From: an uncultured Clostridia bacterium
Lineage (GTDB): Bacteria; Bacillota; Clostridia; Oscillospirales; Oscillospiraceae
NCBI GenBank assembly: GCA_937893605.1
Contig: CALBGG010000058.1
Location: forward strand, 1-26,805
Direction of reading: 5' to 3'
DNA length: 26,805 nucleotides
Shown: piece after piece, positions 1 through 7,638 of the stretch
How the letters are laid out: each line of letters starts with the position of its first letter
Position numbering within the stretch: position 1 is the stretch's first letter
Translations under genes and position numbers: made by a program
The notes under the pieces: generated by a model
What the model saw: the letters and a program-made list of their open reading frames with translations, nothing else
What the model was told of the DNA's origin: nothing
The model's database searches: none

Positions 1-1108
1 TCGCCGAGGCGACCGCAATCGCCATGACTACGGGCACAAATACGCCCGCTACCTTATCGGCAAGCTTTGCGATAGGCGCCTTTTTGCCCTGGGCATCCTC
101 TACCATGCGGATTATCTGCGCAAGCGCCGTGTCTCCGCCGACCTTTGTGGCCGTGAACACGATAAGGCCCTCGCCGTTTATGCTGCCGCCGGTAACGCCG
201 CTTCCGACATCGAGTGTGACCGGCAGGCTCTCGCCGGTGAGCATGCTGAGGTCGGCGCTTGATGCGCCGGAGGTCACCGTGCCGTCACATGGGAATCTCT
301 CACCCGGGCGGACGGTTATCACATCGCCCTCGCGCAGCTCTGATACGGGCACCTCGCCTGTTTCGCCGTGACGGGTGACGAGCGCCGTTTCCGGCGCAAG
401 CTCGGTCAGGGCTCGTATTGCATCCGAGGTATGGCGCTTGCTGCGCGCCTCAAGGTATTTACCGAGCATGACGAGCGTAATTACGACAGCAGCGCTTTCA
501 AAGAAGAGGTTCTCTGAATAGCTTGCATCGCCGAGAGCTATCTTCACAACGGCATACAGGCCGTAGGCCAGTGCGGAAAACGTGCCGACCGCGACGAGCG
601 TATCCATATTCGGGTGCCCCTTAACGAGGCTGCCGAAGCCGTTAATGTAGAAATTGCGTCCTCCGATGACGATGGGCAGCGTGAGTATAAGCTGCACGAT
701 CGCAAAGGTCAGCGGCGCGTGGTGCGGCATCATGAACATAGGAAGCGGAAGTCCGACCATGTGTCCCATGGAGACGTACAATAGCGGCACGGCAAAGCAT
801 ATGCACAGGATAACGCGCTTTTTCATTGCATTGAGCTCCGCCTTCTTCTCGGCGTCCTCTTTTTTGCGGTTTTCGGCAGCGAGAGCGTCGGCGGAAACAT
901 ACTCCTGCGCACCGAAGCTCAGTCGCGAGACAAGCTCGCATATCTTGGGAACGTCAAGCGTATTGTCGTCATAGACAATGTCCATTTTTTCTGTCGTGAG
1001 GTTTACGGATACACTCTGCACGCCCTCCTGGCGCTGCATAAAACGCTCAAGGCTCGACGAGCACGCCGCGCAGTGCATTCCGCTTATTTTAAAAGTCTTT
1101 TCAGTCAT
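1..1108 (-). CDS. copA: Copper-translocating P-type ATPase CopA, N-terminal ~369 residues (runs off the window)
   Basis: Exports monovalent copper (or silver) across the cytoplasmic membrane using ATP. The frame starts at an ATG at 1106-1108, preceded by AAGGTG, and stays open to base 1. Residues 1-70 are a heavy-metal-associated domain with the copper-binding motif GMHCAAC (C13, C16). Transmembrane helices follow from about residue 97, including ILCICFAVPLLYVSMG. Next comes the actuator domain, with HPNMDTLVAVGT before it and the phosphatase-loop motif LTGES inside it. The CPC membrane motif and the DKTGT phosphorylation site lie outside the window, so metal specificity is inferred from the CxxC domain and the family pattern. 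The gene stands alone at its 5' side and has a palindrome in its leader. Confidence 0.93.
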   Translation of the reverse strand, partial: MTEKTFKISGMHCAACSSSLERFMQRQEGVQSVSVNLTTEKMDIVYDDNTLDVPKICELVSRLSFGAQEYVSADALAAENRKKEDAEKKAELNAMKKRVILCICFAVPLLYVSMGHMVGLPLPMFMMPHHAPLTFAIVQLILTLPIVIGGRNFYINGFGSLVKGHPNMDTLVAVGTFSALAYGLYAVVKIALGDASYSENLFFESAAVVITLVMLGKYLEARSKRHTSDAIRALTELAPETALVTRHGETGEVPVSELREGDVITVRPGERFPCDGTVTSGASSADLSMLTGESLPVTLDVGSGVTGGSINGEGLIVFTATKVGGDTALAQIIRMVEDAQGKKAPIAKLADKVAGVFVPVVMAIAVASA

Positions 1109-1122
1109 TATATCACCTTCAG

Positions 1123-1136
1123 TTAGCACTTGCTAA
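1123..1136. promoter_or_regulatory. 14-bp perfect palindrome in the copA leader, candidate repressor operator
   Basis: TTAGCACTTGCTAA is a perfect dyad (6-2-6), 15-28 bases upstream of the copA start codon and downstream of its -10 box. That is where a repressor would block transcription. It matches neither the CopY box (TACAnnTGTA) nor a G/C-rich CsoR site as I know them. Metal control is inferred from context only. Confidence 0.5.
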
Positions 1137-1152
1137 TTCAATTCATACATAT

Positions 1153-1181
1153 ATTATACCATGCTCTTCAAAAAATAAAGT
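1153..1181 (-). promoter_or_regulatory. copA promoter candidate
   Basis: On the minus strand a consensus TATAAT occupies 1158-1153, about 45 bases upstream of the ATG. The -35 region 17 bases further upstream (ACTTTA) is a poor match. The -10 call is fair and the -35 call is weak. Confidence 0.45.
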
Positions 1182-1189
1182 GATATTTT

Positions 1190-1232
1190 CGACAAAAAGT
1201 CATTCCCACAGCACATATCCGTCTGTGGGAAT
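1190..1232 (-). terminator. Rho-independent terminator of the spoIIE operon
   Basis: ATTCCCACAG (1202-1211) and CTGTGGGAAT (1223-1232) form a perfect 10-bp stem with an 11-base loop. Read on the minus strand, the stem is followed by ACTTTTTGTC. It lies 14 bases past the stop codon of the small gene downstream of spoIIE, between that gene and the copA promoter. Confidence 0.75.
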
Positions 1233-1246
1233 TTGTTCATATTACA

Positions 1247-1564
1247 TTATAAAATTAAATACATTATTGCCGCAGCGGCTCCGCTGCCGAGAAGCGTTGA
1301 CAGCGCGGCAACAAGAGCTGTCGATATCCTGCCGCCTCTCAGCGATCCGGTATAGACTCCCGCCGCCTGCTTTGCCTCGCTTAAAAGCTGCGAACGCGTG
1401 ACTCCGGCGGTTTTCATGTAGTCCTCGCGGACGATGAATATCGCTTCCTCAAACACCTTCGGGTCTGGCGATTTCACGACTATTACCCTTTTTGCAACAC
1501 CCTTTACCACATCTAAAGCCTCCCTGTCGTCAGTCTTCTGCGTGTAGCTTAACCGTCTGAGCAT
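1247..1564 (-). CDS. Small conserved-looking membrane-tail protein downstream of spoIIE (105 aa)
   Basis: Function unknown. I choose the ATG at 1564: it lies 11 bases after the spoIIE stop and is preceded by TTGAGGT, a workable ribosome-binding site. The frame is open further upstream, but that part overlaps SpoIIE. The protein starts MLRRLSYTQK and has a basic, soluble domain (KRVIVVKSPDPKVFEEAIF, then VREDYMKTAGVTRSQLLSEA). It ends in one hydrophobic C-terminal segment (about residues 81-105, STALVAALSTLLGSGAAAAI and on), as in a tail-anchored protein. From memory, similar ~100-residue proteins occur widely in Clostridia as hypothetical genes. Cotranscription with spoIIE and a shared terminator suggest, but do not show, expression at the onset of sporulation. 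Confidence 0.8.
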   Translation of the reverse strand: MLRRLSYTQKTDDREALDVVKGVAKRVIVVKSPDPKVFEEAIFIVREDYMKTAGVTRSQLLSEAKQAAGVYTGSLRGGRISTALVAALSTLLGSGAAAAIMYLIL

Positions 1565-1575
1565 GCTTTTATACC

Positions 1576-3909
1576 TCAAGCGCGCTCTTCGACGCGAACA
1601 GCAAGGACGGTCATATCGTCGGAATAGCTGCAATTGCGTTCGGCAGCCTTGAGCGTGTCGCGTGCGAGCGCCTTCATATCGTCGCCGCAGGAAAGAAGCA
1701 TATCGCGCAGCCACGCATCGTCCGTGTCGCCGACAACTCCGTCGGATGCTATAATTGCGGTGCTCCCCGGCTTTAAGCGCATACGGACTATATCCGGTGC
1801 GGCTCCTGCAACACCGCTGAGCCCCGGCGCGAAGTTTTCGCACTTTATTCTGCGTATTCCGCGGCTGCCGCTGACATAGCTCGGCGCGGCACCGTATTTA
1901 TAAAAGCAGGTCTCGCCGGAAAACAGATCGACGCACATGAGGTCTACTGTTGCAAAGCCCCAGTTATCGCCGCACTTTAAAAGCATGACGGAGTTTAATG
2001 TTTTCATCGCGACTGCCGGATCGACTCCGGCGCGCAGGAAGCCCTCGAGAATGTCGATGACCTCGCGGCTATCGCTTGCAGCGGCCTCGCCGCTGCCCAT
2101 GCCGTCGGAGAGAATGACGCACAGAACGCCCGCATCGGTCTTGAAATAAGTTCCCTTATCGCCGCTGACCTTCTCCCCTTTTTTCTTGAGTGCAGCTATG
2201 CCGACGGATACAGCCAGGGGCTCTGCCTCCATGAGCACGAGCTTTGCCTCGCTGTCGTTTTGGCTTTTAAGCCTGCACAGACGCACACCGAGAACGCCGG
2301 ACAGCTTGTCGAGATAATCTTCCTGCTTTGTCAGGCGCTGAAGCGCCCCGCTTTCGATAACGGCGCGCAGTCTGCCGCGCGCGTCGCGGTAAACTGCCGC
2401 GTCGGCGTCGATATCCTGCGACAGAAGATAACGGATAAGCCGCCTTTCGGCGAGATGATCGGCTCCGTTCGTTCCGGCGAGCTCCTTTGAAACAGAACCC
2501 AGTATCTCGGCCATATCCGAATACTGCCCCCACGCCGTATTGCGGCTCTCGCGCAGTGATTCGGAGAACTGTCGGCGATACGCCGCCGCGCGAAGCTCGG
2601 CGTTTACGGCCGTAACAAATGCCTCGGGTGTTTTGCACTGCTCTGTGAAGCGGCGCGGTATATCGCCTATCTCAAGCGTGCCGCGGCTGAGCATTTTCGG
2701 CGTTGCGTCGTTGAGCGCAGAGAGCGTGTCGATATAATCCCTGTTCCAGCAGCGGTTTCTCTCCCTGCACTTGAGGCAGATGCTGTCGGCAGCGCGGTCA
2801 AAAACCTTGGCGGGATCTGCGTCGTTATACTGCTCATCGACGTTGCGCCGGACGATCTCATAGAGGCTGGCGTAGGCCTTACTCAGCCCCATGACTCTAC
2901 GCGCAACATATCGCCGCAGTCCGGATTCTCCGCTGCCGCCGATCACGGGCTGTACCATTGAGCCGGCGCGGTTCAAAAATCCCGAGGGCAGGAGCAAAAA
3001 TATGACCGATGCCGCAAAGACCTCAAACAGTGAATCTATCTCGGTTTGAAACGACCACGCGCACGCTACTGCGGCAGCGTTTGCGACAATGAATGCGAGA
3101 ATGAAGAGCAGCCTGCCGTGACGGTTGAACATGCCGGACAGCAGCCCCGCGAACGCGTAGGCCATTGTGAAAAACGGCATGCCGCCAGCCGTCAGATCCA
3201 TTGCAATGCCAAAGGCCGTGCCGATAGTGCAGCCGGTCATGATGCCGCAGCGCAGCGTGCAGGTCATTACGATCAGCAGCGCAAGAAGCCTGCCGAGCGA
3301 TATCGCGCCGAAAAGCTCGATCTGCGACACTGCCATGAGAAGCACCGCCGCCGTTATAAGCACGCTGCCTGCGTATCTGAGCTCCTCTGCCTCAGTCGTA
3401 CGCTCGGCATCGCTCAGCGCCTCGCGGATAAACCAGCATCCGCCGAAGGAAAACACCGTTTCTACCAGTATAACTGCTGCGGCTGGAGCCTGAGTGAACA
3501 CCGATGTGAAGCTCGACAGTATGCCGGTCGAGAGCGCAGCTATGGCCGCGACGCTCGGGGCAAATATGCTTTTCTTCGCAAGCTTTGTATCCTGAAAGGC
3601 AAAGCTTATGGTGTACACCAAAACTATTGCCGCAAGGTAGCGTATGCTCCCTGCAAGGCCGCTGCTTATTATGTATCCGATCGCCGCACCTATGAGGCAG
3701 CCGACACCGTTCAGTCCTGCACCGGAGGCCGCAACCGCCGCCATGCCGAACGGGCCGGCCGAGCCGAGCAGGCGCGCCGACGCCAAAAGAACGCCTCCGA
3801 TCATATGCACCACCGCATAGGCCGCGCTTATTACCTCCGGCGAGGTGCGCTCCGCCGCGCTTTTTTCTATCGCGCTCCTTATCGCCGCGATCGAGCCTTT
3901 CATGTCCAT
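1576..3909 (-). CDS. spoIIE: Stage II sporulation protein E, membrane PP2C phosphatase
   Basis: SpoIIE dephosphorylates the anti-anti-sigma factor SpoIIAA and so frees sigma-F in the forespore. In Bacillus it also acts with FtsZ at the polar septum. The 777-residue protein has the family layout. About ten hydrophobic segments span residues 30-320. A central regulatory region includes the cysteine cluster CLKCRERNRCW (C378, C381, C387). A PP2C domain covers residues 585-777, with metal-binding motif SDGMGSGEA (D602), ASDGV (D723) and SDDMTVL (D764/D765). The start at 3909 has GGAGGG five bases upstream; a second ATG two codons in is less well spaced. It is the first gene of a two-gene transcript and shows the host is a spore former or descends from one. 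Confidence 0.97.
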   Translation of the reverse strand: MDMKGSIAAIRSAIEKSAAERTSPEVISAAYAVVHMIGGVLLASARLLGSAGPFGMAAVAASGAGLNGVGCLIGAAIGYIISSGLAGSIRYLAAIVLVYTISFAFQDTKLAKKSIFAPSVAAIAALSTGILSSFTSVFTQAPAAAVILVETVFSFGGCWFIREALSDAERTTEAEELRYAGSVLITAAVLLMAVSQIELFGAISLGRLLALLIVMTCTLRCGIMTGCTIGTAFGIAMDLTAGGMPFFTMAYAFAGLLSGMFNRHGRLLFILAFIVANAAAVACAWSFQTEIDSLFEVFAASVIFLLLPSGFLNRAGSMVQPVIGGSGESGLRRYVARRVMGLSKAYASLYEIVRRNVDEQYNDADPAKVFDRAADSICLKCRERNRCWNRDYIDTLSALNDATPKMLSRGTLEIGDIPRRFTEQCKTPEAFVTAVNAELRAAAYRRQFSESLRESRNTAWGQYSDMAEILGSVSKELAGTNGADHLAERRLIRYLLSQDIDADAAVYRDARGRLRAVIESGALQRLTKQEDYLDKLSGVLGVRLCRLKSQNDSEAKLVLMEAEPLAVSVGIAALKKKGEKVSGDKGTYFKTDAGVLCVILSDGMGSGEAAASDSREVIDILEGFLRAGVDPAVAMKTLNSVMLLKCGDNWGFATVDLMCVDLFSGETCFYKYGAAPSYVSGSRGIRRIKCENFAPGLSGVAGAAPDIVRMRLKPGSTAIIASDGVVGDTDDAWLRDMLLSCGDDMKALARDTLKAAERNCSYSDDMTVLAVRVEERA

Positions 3910-3926
3910 TTTTACCCTCCGTCAGT

Positions 3927-3959
3927 TTACATAAAGTAATAATAATTATACTTATGTAA
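3927..3959. promoter_or_regulatory. spoIIE promoter region with a 33-bp imperfect palindrome
   Basis: The minus strand carries TATAAT at 3950-3945, about 36 bases upstream of the spoIIE ATG, with no good TTGACA at normal spacing. The -10 lies inside an imperfect dyad whose arms are TTACATAAAGTA and TACTTATGTAA. Bacillus spoIIE uses an unusually spaced sigma-A promoter activated by Spo0A. The nearest Spo0A-box-like word here, TGTCGCT at about 3972, matches only 5 of 7 bases, so regulation by Spo0A is not shown. Confidence 0.4.
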
Positions 3960-4047
3960 TTCTCCGAAGCGTGTCGCTCGGCGCTGTAGAGAAATGTTAT
4001 TTGCGCATGGAAAATACGGAGAAATAAACCGGCGCAATTCAGCGCAT

Positions 4048-4082
4048 AAAAAAACAGGTACGATCTTTAGATCGTACCTGTT
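4048..4082 (-). terminator. Rho-independent terminator of the 2-oxoacid oxidoreductase operon
   Basis: AACAGGTACGATCT (4053-4066) and AGATCGTACCTGTT (4069-4082) form a 12-14-bp stem with a tiny loop. On the minus strand it is followed by seven T residues (4054-4048). It lies 15 bases beyond the stop of the gamma-subunit gene. Confidence 0.9.
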
Positions 4083-4097
4083 AAAATCAAGCTTGAA

Positions 4098-4640
4098 TTA
4101 CTGCTTTGCAGCGTCGTCCTTGCCGGCCTGAAGTGCCTTCATGTTTCCGGGGAGGAACTTTGCCTTGCGCTCGCCGAGCTCAATGCGGATAGCCTCGCTC
4201 ATCTTCTCGTCGTCAACGACGGGAGCCTTGGCCAGCAGTGCGCCCAGGATAGCAACGTTTGCACCCTTGGGGTTGCCGACTTCCTCGGCTATGCGGTTTG
4301 CGTCGCAGTAAACGACCTGGATATCGTTGCGCTCTGCCTTGCGGTCGATCAGCGAGCTGTTGATGACCAGAACGCCGCCGGGCTTAACGTGAGCCTCAAA
4401 CTTGTCCAGGGAAGGACGGTTCATGGCGACAACAACGTCTGCCATATCGACCAGCGGGGAAGCGACGGGATCATCGGAAACGATGACCGAGCAGTTTGCG
4501 GTACCGCCGCGCATCTCAGGGCCGTAGGAAGGCAGCCAGGAGACATGCTTGCCGTCGAGCATGCAAGCCATTGCAAGGAACTTACCGATCAGGAGCATGC
4601 CCTGACCGCCGAAACCGGCGAATATAAACTCTTTTTTCAT
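4098..4640 (-). CDS. korC: 2-oxoacid:ferredoxin oxidoreductase, gamma subunit
   Basis: Third catalytic-complex subunit of an enzyme that oxidatively decarboxylates 2-oxoacids to acyl-CoA, reducing ferredoxin. The 180-residue protein begins MKKEFIFAGFGGQGMLLIGK, the hallmark GGQG start of the gamma family (residues 11-14). It continues with YGPEMRGGTANCSVIVSDDP, the conserved segment over the active site. The start at 4640 is chosen because AGGAGG stands ten bases upstream and the preceding gene's TAA ends one base earlier; longer starts would run into korB. It is the last gene of the operon. The substrate (2-oxoglutarate, branched-chain 2-oxoacids) cannot be fixed from sequence alone, so vorC is an equally fair name. 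Confidence 0.93.
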   Translation of the reverse strand: MKKEFIFAGFGGQGMLLIGKFLAMACMLDGKHVSWLPSYGPEMRGGTANCSVIVSDDPVASPLVDMADVVVAMNRPSLDKFEAHVKPGGVLVINSSLIDRKAERNDIQVVYCDANRIAEEVGNPKGANVAILGALLAKAPVVDDEKMSEAIRIELGERKAKFLPGNMKALQAGKDDAAKQ

Positions 4641-4641
4641 A

Positions 4642-5403
4642 TTATTCGGCCTCCTTGTCTTTCTTAACACCGAGAGGATAGTAAGGAATCATATTCTCTT
4701 CGAGCCACTTCATAGCCTCGATCGGGCTGAGACCCCAGTTGGTGGGGCAGGTGGAAAGAACCTCTATCAGGCAGAAGCCCTTGCCCTGCATCTGATAGGT
4801 GAACGCCTTCTTGATGGCCTTCTTGGTCTTCAGAATGTTTGCGGTGTTGTTGACAGCGCAGCGCTCGATGTAGTAAGAGCCGGGGATGGTCGCGAGCATC
4901 TCTGCAACGCGGATAGGTGCACCGCACCATGCCTCGTCACGACCCTTGGGGGAGGTGGTGGTCTTCTGACCAACGAGGGTGGTAGGAGCCATCTGGCCGC
5001 CGGTCATGCCGTAAATGGCATTGTTGACAAAGATGGTGCAGATGTGCTCGCCGCGGTGTGCAGCGTGAACGATCTCGGCAGTACCGATGGAAGCGAGGTC
5101 GCCGTCGCCCTGGTAGGTGAATACGAGGGTGTCCTTGCCGACAACGCGCTTTGCGCCGGTTGCGACTGCGGGTGCACGGCCGTGAGCGGCTTCGTACATA
5201 TCGCAGTTAAAGTAATCATATGCAAATACGGAGCAGCCGACAGGTGCTACGCCGATGACCTTACCTTCTTCGATAACGCCTTCCTTTTCGAGCTCCTCGA
5301 TGGACTCTGCTACCAGGCGATGAATGATACCGTGGTTGCAGCCGGGGCAGTAATGGAAAGTCTTGTCGCTAAGGAGTTTAGTTCTCTCAAATACTACGGA
5401 CAT
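4642..5403 (-). CDS. korB: 2-oxoacid:ferredoxin oxidoreductase, beta (thiamine diphosphate) subunit
   Basis: Binds thiamine diphosphate and Mg2+ and carries out decarboxylation. The 253 residues include CPGCNHG (C19, C22, H24) and the ThDP motif GDGDLASIG (99-107), closed by NNAIYGMTGGQMAPT (127-141). Length and order fit the KorB/VorA family of short beta subunits, which lack their own ferredoxin domain. It starts immediately after the alpha-subunit stop (TAAATG junction) with AAGGAGGG seven bases upstream, so the two subunits are tightly coupled in translation. The gamma gene follows after one base. Family assignment is secure and the substrate is open. Confidence 0.95.
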   Translation of the reverse strand: MSVVFERTKLLSDKTFHYCPGCNHGIIHRLVAESIEELEKEGVIEEGKVIGVAPVGCSVFAYDYFNCDMYEAAHGRAPAVATGAKRVVGKDTLVFTYQGDGDLASIGTAEIVHAAHRGEHICTIFVNNAIYGMTGGQMAPTTLVGQKTTTSPKGRDEAWCGAPIRVAEMLATIPGSYYIERCAVNNTANILKTKKAIKKAFTYQMQGKGFCLIEVLSTCPTNWGLSPIEAMKWLEENMIPYYPLGVKKDKEAE

Positions 5404-6489
5404 TTATTTACCCTCCTTCATGCTCTTGATCTTTGCAATGATCTCGTCGGTGGTGGGCATCTGGGAGCCGCAGTGGCCGAAGAAATCAATGGGCTTTGCG
5501 CCGTTTACTGCAAGCTTAACGTCTTCGAGCATCTGGCCTTCATTCAGCTCTACGTCGAGAACTGCCTTCACGCCGTCTGCCTTGGCTGCCTGTGCAACCG
5601 CCTCGTACGGGAACGGCCATACGGTGATGGGACGTACCAGACCGACGTTGATGCCATCAGCCTTGAGCTGATCGATAGCGGACTTTGCGATACGTGCGAC
5701 AGTGCCGAATGCGGTGATGACGTACTCTGCGCCTTCGAGGTTGTAGTTTTCCCACTTCTGCTCGTTCTTTGTGACCTCAGCGTACATTGCCTGAAGCTCT
5801 GCGTTATGTACGGACAGAGACTCGGTGTCGATGTAAATGGAGTTGATGACGCCGCGCTTTGCGGGATCGTCGCCGGGCTTCCAGCCGGTGCATGCCCAGG
5901 GCTTTTTCTCGGGGTCGATCTTGAAATCGACCATTTCGGGCATCTCGACAGGCTCCATCATCTGAGCGATGATGCCGTCTGCGATGAACAGTACGGGGAT
6001 GCGGTACTGCTCTGCCTTGTCGTATGCGAACATCATGATGTCGACAGCTTCCTGTACGGAGGAGGGTGCGTAGGTCAGCAGGTGGTAGTCACCGTTGCCG
6101 CCGCCCTTGACAGCCTGGAAGTAGTCGCCCTGGGAAGCCTGAATGTTGCCGAGGCCGGGGCCGCCGCGCATTACGTTCAGGATAACGCAGGGAAGCATTG
6201 CGCCTGCGCAGTAGGAGATACCTTCCTGCTTCAGGGAGATGCCGGGGCTGGAGGAGGAAGTGATCGCACGGGCGCCGGTGCCGGCTGCGCCGTAGATCAT
6301 GTTAATCGCCGCGATTTCGGACTCTGCCTGCAGGAAGCAGCCGTTTACGTCGGGATCGAACATACGAGCGGACATGTATTCAGGAATCTCAGTCTGCGGG
6401 GTAATGGGATAGCCGAAGAAATAACGAGCGCCGGCTCTGATGGCTGCCTCTGCAATAGCTTCGCTACCCTTCATAAGAGTTTTTGCCAT
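5404..6489 (-). CDS. korA: 2-oxoacid:ferredoxin oxidoreductase, alpha subunit (KorA/VorB type)
   Basis: Forms the pyrimidine-binding and CoA-binding part of the oxidoreductase. The 361-residue protein opens MAKTLMKGSEAIAEAAIRAG and has FGYPITPQTEI (25-35), the conserved ThDP-interface motif of alpha subunits. It also has the SSSSPGISLKQEGISYCAGA and RGGPGLGN segments. Short alpha subunits of this type are often named VorB (3-methyl-2-oxobutanoate oxidoreductase). That would point to branched-chain amino-acid fermentation, but 2-oxoglutarate remains possible. The start has AAGGAGG nine bases upstream. It follows the ferredoxin gene by 13 bases and abuts korB. Confidence 0.95.
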   Translation of the reverse strand: MAKTLMKGSEAIAEAAIRAGARYFFGYPITPQTEIPEYMSARMFDPDVNGCFLQAESEIAAINMIYGAAGTGARAITSSSSPGISLKQEGISYCAGAMLPCVILNVMRGGPGLGNIQASQGDYFQAVKGGGNGDYHLLTYAPSSVQEAVDIMMFAYDKAEQYRIPVLFIADGIIAQMMEPVEMPEMVDFKIDPEKKPWACTGWKPGDDPAKRGVINSIYIDTESLSVHNAELQAMYAEVTKNEQKWENYNLEGAEYVITAFGTVARIAKSAIDQLKADGINVGLVRPITVWPFPYEAVAQAAKADGVKAVLDVELNEGQMLEDVKLAVNGAKPIDFFGHCGSQMPTTDEIIAKIKSMKEGK

Positions 6490-6502
6490 TATAATTTCCT
6501 CC

Positions 6503-6712
6503 TTAATCCTTCTCGATGTGGATTACCACGTCGGGGCAAGTAAGTGCGCATGATCTGCATCCTACGCACTCTTCAGGTCTTACAACCTCTGCCGGGTGAT
6601 AGCCTTTTGCGTTGATTTTTGCCTTGGAAAGTTCAATGCAACCCCTGGGGCAGGCTCTTGCACAGAGACCGCAGCCCTTGCACAGGTCCTCATTGATGGT
6701 TACCTTTACCAT
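6503..6712 (-). CDS. korD: 2x[4Fe-4S] ferredoxin-type subunit of the 2-oxoacid oxidoreductase
   Basis: Electron-transfer subunit passing electrons from the ThDP site to free ferredoxin. In 69 residues it has two full cluster motifs: CKGCGLCARACP (C11, C14, C17, C21) and CVGCRSCALTCP (C49, C52, C55, C59). Each cluster of four cysteines has the CxxCxxCxxxCP spacing typical of bacterial 4Fe-4S ferredoxins. The ATG has GAGGT seven bases upstream. Its position directly before korA, and the lack of a ferredoxin domain in the beta subunit, make it the delta subunit rather than a free ferredoxin. A 70-base gap separates it from the upstream ATPase gene; I see no convincing promoter there. Confidence 0.93.
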   Translation of the reverse strand: MVKVTINEDLCKGCGLCARACPRGCIELSKAKINAKGYHPAEVVRPEECVGCRSCALTCPDVVIHIEKD

Positions 6713-6782
6713 GTTGCTACCTCTTTTCTTTATTTTTGCTTTTTGCTAATTTATTTAATCCGCGTAAAGCGGGGTCGCGCAA

Positions 6783-7523
6783 TTAATGCTTGAAGTTTTT
6801 CTGCGGGTCGACCGTGTGCAGTCCGTATTTTATGTACGAATCCCAGTCACGGTGCATGTATACATCTATGGGGATAGGCTTGCCGATATACTTCGGGTCA
6901 TGTCCCTCGGAAAGAAACTGTTCGAGCAGCTCCTTTTTGCCGGTGGTATATGCAACGGGGATGCCCGTTGCATCGGACACCTCCTTGAGCATCTTATAGC
7001 CGTCGCGCAGCTCCTCGACCGTCGTCTCTGTAGCGAGGTTTGCATTATTAATCATGCCGGTTATCTGAAGTCTTGAATGCACCTGCATTCCCTCCTGAAG
7101 CCTTATGAGCTTTTCCACGGTGCCCGACAGAGGTCTTCGGATATTGACGACATTGAGCACCTCCAAAGCGCCCGGCTCAAGATCAACAAAGTCCTGATGA
7201 TATCGGCCCAGCGCCGTTGCGCCGACATCGTCGCCGCCGACGTCGAACACGACCGTGTCCCACTCAAGGACAAAGGCCGACGCGACCTCCGCCGGAAGCG
7301 AAAGCGTTTCGATACCCGAGCAGGCATAGTTCGGGGATACAAGCCGTATCTCCTTCTGCTCGACCATCTTGCCGCGCTCTGTCAGTCTGAAATATGTATT
7401 GACCATATCAAGGTCTATAAGCTCCGTCCTGTCTCCGCGGGCGGCGGCCTGCATAGCAAAGTTCAGGGCCAGCTCGCTCTTGCCGCTGCCGTAGTTGCCG
7501 ATAAGGATCTTAACGTTCTTCAT
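6783..7523 (-). CDS. P-loop ATPase leading the 2-oxoacid oxidoreductase operon
   Basis: Precise role unknown. The 246-residue protein starts MKNVKILIGNYGSGKSELAL, with a Walker A loop GNYGSGKS at 9-16. ELIDLDMVNTYFR follows, and then TVVFDVGGDDVGATALGRY, a Walker-B-like strand with D94. This pattern resembles MinD/ArsA/CooC-type ATPases that load metal or deliver cofactors, but it lacks a deviant Walker A (KGGxGKT). The gene is the promoter-proximal member of the operon with the ferredoxin and alpha/beta/gamma genes, so a role in maturing, regulating or loading the iron-sulfur enzyme is a reasonable inference. The ATG at 7523 follows GGAGGT by ten bases. There are no membrane segments or signal peptide. 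Confidence 0.85.
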   Translation of the reverse strand: MKNVKILIGNYGSGKSELALNFAMQAAARGDRTELIDLDMVNTYFRLTERGKMVEQKEIRLVSPNYACSGIETLSLPAEVASAFVLEWDTVVFDVGGDDVGATALGRYHQDFVDLEPGALEVLNVVNIRRPLSGTVEKLIRLQEGMQVHSRLQITGMINNANLATETTVEELRDGYKMLKEVSDATGIPVAYTTGKKELLEQFLSEGHDPKYIGKPIPIDVYMHRDWDSYIKYGLHTVDPQKNFKH

Positions 7524-7536
7524 CGAAAGTAACCTC

Positions 7537-7553
7537 CGTTCATTATATGAACG
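7537..7553. promoter_or_regulatory. 17-bp perfect inverted repeat in the leader of the ATPase-kor operon
   Basis: CGTTCAT-TAT-ATGAACG (7-3-7) lies between the promoter and the ribosome-binding site of the first gene, just downstream of the expected transcription start. This position suits a repressor operator. The cognate regulator is not in the window and I do not recognise the motif. Confidence 0.5.
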
Positions 7554-7570
7554 CCTTCAAACACCTATAT

Positions 7571-7599
7571 ATTGTAGCATTCTGCAATTTTTCCGTCAA
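7571..7599 (-). promoter_or_regulatory. Sigma-A-type promoter of the ATPase-kor operon
   Basis: On the minus strand TTGACG (7599-7594) and TACAAT (7576-7571) are separated by 17 bases, one mismatch each from consensus. The start codon is about 48 bases downstream of the -10, leaving room for the operator-like palindrome in the leader. Confidence 0.7.
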
Positions 7600-7638
7600 C
7601 ATTTATGCTTGTTAATCTTGAGATAATCGCCCGCAATA

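Noticed and set aside
3046..3939. A 297-codon plus-strand frame opposite spoIIE
   Set aside because: Arg/Ala-rich translation with no family resemblance, antisense to the clear SpoIIE membrane domain.
3965..3985. A Spo0A box upstream of spoIIE (TGTCGCT)
   Set aside because: Only 5 of 7 bases match TGTCGAA and no second box is near; not strong enough to call.
5044..6543. A 499-codon open frame on the plus strand opposite korB and korA
   Set aside because: It is antisense to two well-identified subunit genes, has no ribosome-binding site and encodes a Cys/Leu/Val-rich low-complexity sequence. It is a by-product of third-position GC bias.
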